Shown in pieces: positions 44,665 to 64,000 of a stretch of DNA of 64,000 bases; positions within the stretch are counted from its first letter, which is position 1; every line of letters starts with the position of its first letter. The stretch is from the NCBI GenBank assembly GCA_030159075.1, contig BROG01000344.1:558001-622000 (forward strand). The letters are read 5' to 3'. The notes below the pieces were generated by a model. It ran no database searches and was not told where the DNA came from. It worked only from the letters and a program-made list of their open reading frames with translations. Made by a program: the position numbers and the translations under genes. The DNA is from Atrina japonica (taxonomy: Eukaryota > Mollusca > Bivalvia > Pterioida > Pinnidae).

Positions 44665-45128
44665 ATATACCGTAAAGCCTGTTCCCCCATTATACCGTAA
44701 AGCCTGTTCCCCCATTATACCGTAAAGCCTGTTCCCCCAATATACCGTAAAGCCTGTTCCCCCATTATACCGTAAAGCCTGTTTCCCCAATATACCGTAA
44801 AGCCTGTTCCCCCCATTATACCGTAAAGCCTGTTTCCCCCCCATTATACCGTAAAGCCTGTTCCCCCAATATACCGTAAAGCCTGTTCCCCCCCATTATA
44901 CCGTAAAGCCTGTTCCCCCCCATTATACCGTAAAGCCTGTTTCCCCCCCATTATACCGTAAAGCCTGTTCCCCCAATATACCGTAATGCCTGTTCCCCCA
45001 ATATACCGTAAAGCCTGTTCCCCCCCCCATTATACCGTAAAGCCTGTTCCCTCCATTATACCGTAAAGCCTGTTCCCCCATTATACCGTAAAGCCTGTCC
45101 CCCCATTATACCGTAAAGCCTGTTCCTT
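44665..45128. repeat. C-rich 25-29-bp minisatellite, about 18 copies
   Basis: The unit ATTATACCGTAAAGCCTGTT is followed by a variable run of 4-9 C. Unit length varies only through the C-run, as expected of slippage. Confidence 0.95.
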
Positions 45129-45239
45129 TAATTAACAACTGAATGTCAGTTATGTTATCAATTTTGTCGAGGATTATGCCAGACGATGGACGAAACATAA
45201 AGTCGTAGGAATCAATCACTTTGTCTAAATGGTTAAAAA

Positions 45240-45247
45240 CTACGATG

Positions 45248-45287
<40 letters not shown>

Positions 45288-47990
45288 TTTATTCAAATAC
45301 ATAAATTACACAAATATACATATTCCAGAGGCAATGAGGCATGACATTTTTTAAAGTAAAAGACACCATTCACTCATCACATTCTCCCGCCGTGATAAAT
45401 AAATAAAAAAAAAAAGCTTTTGTGTACATGTATAACATAATATTATTTAGCAGAATTCTTGACGTCTAGCTATATAATGTGCAACATCATATCTAATGAT
45501 CTATATAATATGTTCATATATTTTGAGACTTTGCATAACATAAGATGAAGCCATCAAATTTCTAACCAAATTTTTGTTGTGTCCCATCTAGAGTCTAGAA
45601 GATGAATTTTATGGTTTCTTGAATAAATGGATTTTCCACTAGATAACACTTTTTTATTTCATTAAGGAAACTTTTCAAATTTGGATGACTGTTATTTAAT
45701 CTTGGGTTATATATATGTTTTATATCTAATCAAATCAGGAGATTCATAATATGGTGAGAATTTTTAATTTTTTAAAATTTAAATGATTTCATTATTTAGA
45801 ATTTAAATTGATGTCCATATTAACAATTTGTTTGAACCACAAAATTAACTCTCTCCCGAAATATTCTACATATTTATATGAAGTAAAAAAATGAATAGTG
45901 TTTCTCTTCTTCTCTGCAAAAAGTGCATAAATTGGAATTTGAAATTTTAGTTTTGAATAGTAAGTCATTTATGTCAAGGCATCTCCTATACTGAAACCAC
46001 CGAAGTCAAGTATCATTTGTTATGATAAAAAACAGAGAATTGATCGACATCCATTCAAAATCATCGTAATTGGAATTAAATTTTGTTCTCCATTTATCTT
46101 TGTAAATTTTATTAATATTTTGGGTAAAAGAAATTGATGTTTGATAAACCGATACCCAGTTTTTGTAAAATACTTTAGTTTTTATAAAGAATGGAAAAAA
46201 ATGGTAGACATGGTTTGACAATACTCTTAGCACAGGCCATGTTTTGAAAATGCTAATTCTCAGGCCATAAAGCCCAGTATTGAGGGTACAAGATTAAATA
46301 TTGTAGAAAAATCTTCCTAGGATAGAAAATTACCCACAGAATCAAGTAAATCATATATATGCCTAATACCTTTATCATGTCAAGATTTATAGAATATACA
46401 TTTATTATTTATCTTAGCTTCGTTATTAAACCAAATTTCATGATAAATAAATTCTTTATCATATTTGTGATTAATAATAAGTTTTCTAAATTCATAAAAG
46501 CAATTGAAAGTGTCTTTCCAAAAGGGATTTGTTTTGCATATTCAGGTCCCAGATTAAATATTAATTTTTTATCCCCTATTTATTTTTCGAGCAATGTTGA
46601 CCAAACTGAGTCCTTTTCTTAAAGTCTTTTGATTTATGTAATTTTCAAGAATTCAATAAATAACTTTATATGAATCATATTGAGCCCTCCATTTTTATTG
46701 AAGATTGAAGATTGAATAATTAATATACGAGAAATTTTATCTTGTTTTTTTCTTCCAAACAAAACTGTAGCATTCTTTGTCGAGATGTGTTATGAAGTCG
46801 TTGCTCGGATTTGCTAATGGAATAAAAAGATGAGTTAATTTGGGTAGATGAATGGATTTTCCGACAGTAATTTTTCCTAATGGAGTAAGTATCTGCTTTG
46901 ACCACTGACCAATACGATAATGAATCTCTGCTAATGTTTTATTGTAGTTCAACTTTGTAATATGGCCACTGTCCAATGAAAAGACAATACCTTAGAAGAC
47001 AAAGTTATCACTGGACCAGAGTAAAGGCTGATTTTTGCACAAGATATCTGTGCTATATTTTTTGGAGCGTATCCCTGTACACCTTGTCTTATCAATATTA
47101 GGTTCAAGTCCTGAGAATTTAGAGAATTGATCTATCAGTGATAATGCATAGTGAAGGGAACCTTCAGAGCCATCTAAAAGTACAGCTGTATCATCAGCTT
47201 ATTGTATAATTTTTGAATCAATATTGGCAAATTTTATACCCTTTATATTTTTGTTATTACGAATTTTAAAAGATGTCAAGTATCTCAACACTTAAAATGA
47301 AAACACATGGAAATATTGGATCACCTTGCCTACAGCCGGAGCCAATATCAAAATAAAGATGAAAAATGCCATGTTGGAAGTTCTTATTAAGTCATTTAAT
47401 GTAATTTCTATAAATGTGTCCAAAGTTAAAAAAAAAATCGAATACCTTGTCAATATTTTCCATGAGAGGGAGTCGAACGCTTTCTCAAATTCCAAAAGCA
47501 ATAATAATCCCTTTGAATGTTTTTTTTCTAAATGGTGCATTATGTCATATAACTGACGAATATTTTCTCCAATAAATCTTCCTTTGATAAACCCAGACTG
47601 TTTTTCATGATTTATTTAGATAAGACAAAACTTTCTTTAAACGATTAGTGTAAGCTAAGCAGTTAGATAAAATTTTGTACGAGGTATTAAGCAGGGTTAA
47701 TGGACGACAGTTTTTAACTAAATGTAGGTTTTCTCCCTTTGGCAAGAGAGTTATTATTCCCAGTTTTTGAATTTGTGACAATTCCCCCTTTTTGATCCCT
47801 GGTTTTATAGACCTAAACAGAAAAATATTGATATCAGACCAGAAAAACCTTAAAACATTCTGCTGTATATCCATCTGGACTGGATCTGCGATCATTTTTA
47901 AGTTACGGACAACTGTTGCTATTCCGTCCAAGGTAATTTCACTTTTATCTTTTACTTTAGGAATATCTGTATTTTAGAGTAGTGTTTTAA
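45240..47990 (-). pseudogene. Degraded LINE, L1/Tx1-like reverse transcriptase ORF2
   Basis: Minus-strand fragments in shifted frames. 47605-47931 carries FWSDIN, LSQIQKLGIITLLPKGEN and CRPLTLLNTSYKILSNCLA, the RT entry region. 47292-47540 carries MHHLEKKHSKGLLLL and FEKAFDSLSWK, RT motif A (AFD retained). 46737-46976 carries IGQWSKQILTPLGKI and LTHLFIPLANPS of the distal ORF2. Several stops and frameshifts separate them. The 3' end reaches an (ATT)n tract at 45248-45285, consistent with the microsatellite tail of a LINE. Non-functional. Confidence 0.85.
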
Positions 47991-48059
47991 AATTAGGTTC
48001 AGTTAGCAACTGTACGATAGTTGATTATATCTAGAATTCGAAAACTTAAAGGAACTATG

Positions 48060-48535
48060 AAAACACGTTATCCAAGAAGTGATTACTCTTTTTGATGTAC
48101 CTTTTACCGATACTGATTTTGAGCTACCGTATCTATATTGGACACATAAACATTACAAGACCCCATATATTAGGGTCCAGCAAATGACCCACCAAACCTC
48201 CGTCTTTACTTTTTACCCAAATACTTATAGCAGTTAAGGAGAAACTACAGTAACACTGTTAGGTTTCTTATTCCAGAAACCACAACTGTTATTCAATAAA
48301 AGTGGAACCCGAAAATTTAAATGCCTAGTAACTGATTATCATGATATTTCTTTCGCCCAACACCACTGTGATTTAACACAAAGATACATTGAAGTTGATA
48401 TAAAAAGGATGCGAGTATTTCTTATAAACAATATATTTGTTATGTTTGGAGGCCCCATGGGAACTAATTGTGTCCCTTTATTGGCTGATCTGTTTCTTTA
48501 TCAAAATAAGATAGAATTCAACCAGAAGCGGTAGC
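48060..48535 (+). pseudogene. Penelope-like element RT fragment, copy A
   Basis: Translated fragments TDFELPYLYWTHKHYKTPY and FGGPMGTNCVPLLADLFLY are hallmarks of PLE reverse transcriptases (consensus GIPMGTNCAPLLADLFLYSYE). Internal stops and losses are present. The reading frame breaks off at about 48533, where an unrelated element begins. Confidence 0.85.
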
Positions 48536-48544
48536 TTTTGATTT

Positions 48545-49210
48545 GACATTTAGGTATATTATACCTCTTCATAAATTCTAGCGATTTCATTGGACAATAA
48601 GCGTTGAGTATTTTCCACTGTCACGGTCGTTCCAGGGTGATATTCAGCAGGGTGATATTCAATAAAAATATCACATGCGCAGAAATGGATGCGCATACGG
48701 TTCGTTTGTTTTTCCTATGTCGTAATTAGGTGTAACTTCTATCGATATATGAGTTGCGTAACATACAACTGGAACCGAAAGAAACAACAACCGAAATAAA
48801 CTGATTTGACAGAATTGATATATCATTATCAAATATATTTGCTGAAGTCAGCCAAACAGACATTCTCGCTTGAGGCTGAAGATTCAAAAGCCGACGCAAA
48901 GAACGGTTTGGGTATCGAAGGCAGTTTGTATTACGAACGTGATGAACTTACGTACATGACGTGTCGATTTTTGCATGAATAAAGTATAAAAATAATACTA
49001 GGCCTACTGTTACAGTTTATTTTGTGTTTTAAGTAATTCAATGGATAATATAGGCTTCAATACAGTGAATCGGTATAATATAATAAATATAACATTTCTG
49101 AGAGGGTGGTAGTGGAAATTGTCACCCCTTGAAAATCATTGTCAACCGAGGCGAATTTCCTCGGGGTGACAATTTCCACTACCACCCTCTCAGGAATGTT
49201 ATAATTATAT
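48545..49210 (+). mobile_element. Element with terminal palindrome, inserted in PLE copy A
   Basis: Matches the inverted copy at 21050-21485 over 48545-48960. It ends in the large palindrome at 49089-49204. PLE sequence lies on both sides, so this is probably a nested insertion. No transposase recognised. Confidence 0.65.
49089..49204. repeat. 41-bp inverted repeat with an inner hairpin
   Basis: TATAACATTTCTGAGAGGGT...CACCCC (49089-49129) pairs with GGGGTG...ACCCTCTCAGGAATGTTATA (49164-49204) with one mismatch. The loop contains CCGAGG...CCTCGG. Confidence 0.95.
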
Positions 49211-49329
49211 AATATCGACGACATTTTAAATGACAATTATATTTAAAATGACAATTATATACGACCTTTCGTAAAACGGGTCCCTTGTTTGCTTAACTAT
49301 GTTTCACTGAAGAAAATGTTGAATTACCT

Positions 49330-49610
49330 TTTCGGTATCAGTCGTCTGTATCGATTGTGACGAGGATTTGTTCCTCACTTATTTAATTTGAATTTAACTG
49401 TGGACTCACGGCGGATGTGACCGGTCAACATTGATGATTACTCCTCCATGACACCTGACCCCACCACTGGATTTCTAGATGTCCGTGTTTGTCCAGTGTT
49501 CACCAGATTCGTATATATAAATTTTTGTACCATGGATATCCTGAAAACTTATACTTTGATGTCTGTGATTTTTATATATTTGAAGGCATAGTTGCTGTCA
49601 AATGTAGTAA
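49330..49610 (+). mobile_element. PLE 3'-terminal segment, copy A
   Basis: Contains GATTGTGACGAGGATTTGTT, CTGTGGACTCACGGCGG, TGTGACCGGTCAAC and GTCCGTGTTTGTCCAGTGTT. The same sequence follows RT copy B at 50380-50605 and occurs alone at 60035-60245. Confidence 0.75.
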
Positions 49611-49794
49611 GATCTGCATCATGTACATGTATATAACAGTTAGGCTTGGGATCTTCTCTCGATATTAATAATGAATGGGGTAATCATGTCAAAAGTTATG
49701 CTGAATCAACGTCATAAAAATAAATGATCTTGTACTTATACTTGATGGAATCTTATAAACTTACGCAAAATAGGGTGAGAAATTATGCACTTTC

Positions 49795-50335
49795 TAAAGT
49801 GCTTTTTTATGGGAACCAAGTGTGCCCCTTTATTAGTCGACCTGATCGTTCATTCATATGAAACAAACTTTAAATAGAGGCTTCTGAATCAGAAGAAGAG
49901 ATAAGGTAGTTGTGTCCTTTACTATGACATTTGGCATGTTTATAAATATCGACAACGTTATGTCATTTGATAATGACAACTTTCTTACCTATGGGAATGC
50001 ACTATATTCCAACGAACTAGAAATTACAGATACTCCAGAATCAAAATCATACGCTTCTAACATTTACTTACTATAAACACATACGGGAAATCAACAACCA
50101 GGTTATACGAAAAATGTGACGATTTCGGCATTCCAATCATCAGTTTCCACATTTAAGTATATATCCATTTTCGCCTACATATGGTGTTTATATATCGCAG
50201 ATCAGCACTGCAGGATCAATATATGAATATTTAATACATAGAGGCAAACTATTGATAAGTTGTTTTCTCAAGGATGTCAGGAACCTCGTTTAATGTTAAC
50301 ATTTCACAAGCTTTACGGTTGACAACAGCAATGTT
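49795..50335 (+). pseudogene. PLE RT fragment, copy B
   Basis: MGTKCAPLLVDLIVHSYE near 49812-49865, then NALYSNELEITDTPESKS and a decayed KLFSQG segment. The order matches the distal PLE RT region (MGTNCAPLLADLF ... YPQELEIKDT ... LLSQGF). Frameshifted and interrupted by stops. Confidence 0.8.
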
Positions 50336-50379
50336 TCACAGAATGAAATACTGAGTCACATGTTAGGTATGATAGTTGA

Positions 50380-50605
50380 ATCGTCTTTACCGACGAAAAT
50401 TAATTCCTCACTTATTTTTTTCTAATTTGACTGTGGATTCGTGGCAGGTGTGACGGTCAACGAGATGCTTAATCCTCCAGGACACCTGATACCACCTTTG
50501 GATTTTCAGAGGTCGACGTTTATCTAATGTTCACCGGATTTGTATATTGTCTTCTGAACCTCCTAACGGGTGATACTTTGGTATCTGTAACTTTGATATA
50601 TAAAT
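50380..50605 (+). mobile_element. PLE 3'-terminal segment, copy B
   Basis: ACTGTGGATTCGTGGCAGGT, GAGATGCTTAATCCTCCAGG and GTTCACCGGATTTGTATATT parallel 49370-49520 and 60090-60200. Confidence 0.75.
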
Positions 50606-51065
50606 GGGAGACAGCTCTTGTAAAAATGCACTTTACTTTCTGCTGATAAGGATGTGCAGGACTTTATGCCAAACGAAACAATGTACCTATAATAATGTAT
50701 GTAAATTAATATAAAAGTTGTAATAAAAATTTCCAGATACCAGGATAGAATATATCCGACTCATGCACATGTGTATAAACACACAGACAAAACGTACGTA
50801 GGCCTATAATCATAATAGTCCATGTATATACCATGTGCTACTCTTATATCATTATACTTTAAAGCAGCATTGTCGCCCGTTTATGCTCAAGTTTGTTTTG
50901 ACTGATAATGTACTTTAAATCATGCTTGTATAAAAATATAACATCCCGTTAATTAGACTTCAGTATGTTATTTTGTTTGGGAGTAATGCTAATGTGAAAT
51001 GATTAAGTTTTCAGTCTTGTTCTACCAGAACAATATGTAATGGTGACGCCAGATAAAAAAGTTCA

Positions 51066-51533
51066 TAGACATGCTTAATGAACCGTTTTTTTTTACATAA
51101 AAAAGTTAACTATGATGCCAAACAGGCCCATAACATCCATGTTGATTTTAAGCTCGCGTCAATCACTCTTCCGACACACCTCGTAGACATTAACAAACCA
51201 TGTTTTGTTTTGGTTTCCAGTGTAAGCATAGGCATGCTTAATGAACCGTTTTTTTTCAGTAAGAAAACAATAAATTTTTCATTAAATCGGAAATATGCTA
51301 CACCAGAATAGAATTGAACGTGTTTGAAATAAAATAAAAATATACCAGGGACCTTATTGACTTTATTTATCTATGCAAAAGAACCGTTAACTATGATGCC
51401 AAACAGGCCCATAACATCCATGTTGATTTTAAGCTCGCGTCAATCACTCTTCCGACACACCTCGTAGACATTTTCGAAGATAATGGGAAAGTAATAACAA
51501 ACCATGTTTTGTTTTGGTTTCCAGTGTAAGCAA
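51066..51533. repeat. Local direct duplication, possible duplicated exon remnant
   Basis: 51108-51230 and 51388-51532 share AACTATGATGCCAAACAGGC ... CTCGCGTCAATCACTCTTCC ... TTTTGGTTTCCAGTGTAAGC almost without change. The right copy has 23 extra bases (TTCGAAGATAATGGGAAAGT...). The right copy is open as YDAKQAHNIHVDFKLASITL ... NHVLFWFPV and ends at a good donor (CCAGT|GTAAGC). The left copy is frameshifted by the 23-bp difference. ATGCTTAATGAACCGTTTTT also occurs twice (51071, 51234). Product unknown. Confidence 0.7.
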
Positions 51534-51829
51534 CAAGAATACCTTTGATTACCATATTCGTGGTTGACCATGTTATTATGATACATCATCGTTTCGTGAT
51601 TGTTAATTACTTTACCCGATATTACCCATAACTTAGATAATGGGACTTTAATACAAGCGTTATATCATGTCAGGTAACGAAATGACATGTCCATTTTCTG
51701 TAAATTGCAGATGCAAATTCATTCGGGGTTAAGACACAGGGGTCAAAGGTTATATCTCTTATACTCAGCAGGTAATGGTTTAATCAGTATTGATCAATGA
51801 CAGGGACACAATCGTAATGCAAACTAATC

Positions 51830-51835
51830 TTTATT
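51830..51835 (-). terminator. Candidate poly(A) signal of gene B
   Basis: AATAAA on the minus strand, about 155 bp downstream of the gene B stop codon. Confidence 0.5.
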
Positions 51836-51988
51836 TAGAATAAGGTTACATAAAAGTGATAGAAATTAAAATCAATGTTGAATTAAAACCTTGAAAAGTT
51901 AAAAGTCCTTAATACATTTTACAGTGAAGAATTATACCTGATTAGTCATATACTGTTGGTTCATTTTTTGTGTAGAACAATAAAACAG

Positions 51989-64000
<12,012 letters not shown>

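Noticed and set aside
44473..44700. 75-codon plus-strand frame starting MSCIASKPFYHKQ
   Set aside because: No domain recognised, and its 3' part runs into the C-rich minisatellite; too little to call a gene.

Overview
The window is nuclear DNA from an AT-rich invertebrate genome, most likely a bivalve mollusc. The evidence is split genes with short GT-AG exons in very large introns, tRNA-headed SINE copies, interspersed repeats that start AACAAGAGGCCC, Penelope-like and LINE relics, and many private tandem satellites. I cannot name the species. There is no operon structure, CRISPR array or bacterial feature.

Two genes are well supported, both on the minus strand. Gene A (4510-40435, 5' end at 40435) is a BCR/ABR-family Rho guanine-nucleotide exchange factor. 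I reconstructed 12 exons whose phases all agree. A 546-codon first exon carries a BCR-type N-terminal oligomerisation segment, a proline-rich stretch and two YxN motifs. Exons 2-8 encode the linker and DH domain and exons 9-12 the PH domain. The C2 and RhoGAP parts expected of a full BCR/ABR protein are not visible and would lie left of the window. Its promoter side has an ETS-like and a YY1-like site around 40573-40600.

Gene B (51989 to beyond 64000) is the 3' part of a large type I membrane protein. Eight exons were reconstructed, including a 74-bp exon at 56627-56700 that restores the frame. The order is FN3-like extracellular repeats with DxTPP signatures, a cysteine-bearing module, a cadherin-like/VCBS-like repeat, EGF-like modules, one membrane helix and a cytoplasmic tail encoded mostly by the last exon. 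I do not recognise it as a named gene.

Region by region: 1-4.5 kb holds the tail of a repeat element, a possible small gene start with an NRF1 site, and a 37-bp minisatellite. 4.5-40.4 kb is gene A, whose introns hold at least nine unrelated tandem arrays plus SINEs, TA-flanked inverted-repeat elements and other mobile DNA. 40.4-45.2 kb is intergenic with hairpin mini-elements, SINEs and a C-rich minisatellite. 45.2-50.6 kb is a graveyard of a minus-strand LINE and two head-to-tail Penelope-like copies, one split by a foldback element. 51-51.6 kb has a local duplication. 51.8-64 kb is gene B, with a 1.6-kb degenerate repeat in its last intron and PLE/SINE debris in other introns.

Most long open frames outside these two genes come from satellites whose period is a multiple of three and are not genes. 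The most unusual non-coding signals are a 38-bp hairpin insertion with a perfect 7-bp target duplication and a nearby empty site, a 40-bp minisatellite that resembles an amplified transposon terminal repeat, and a 21-bp minisatellite built on a palindromic GATA site.
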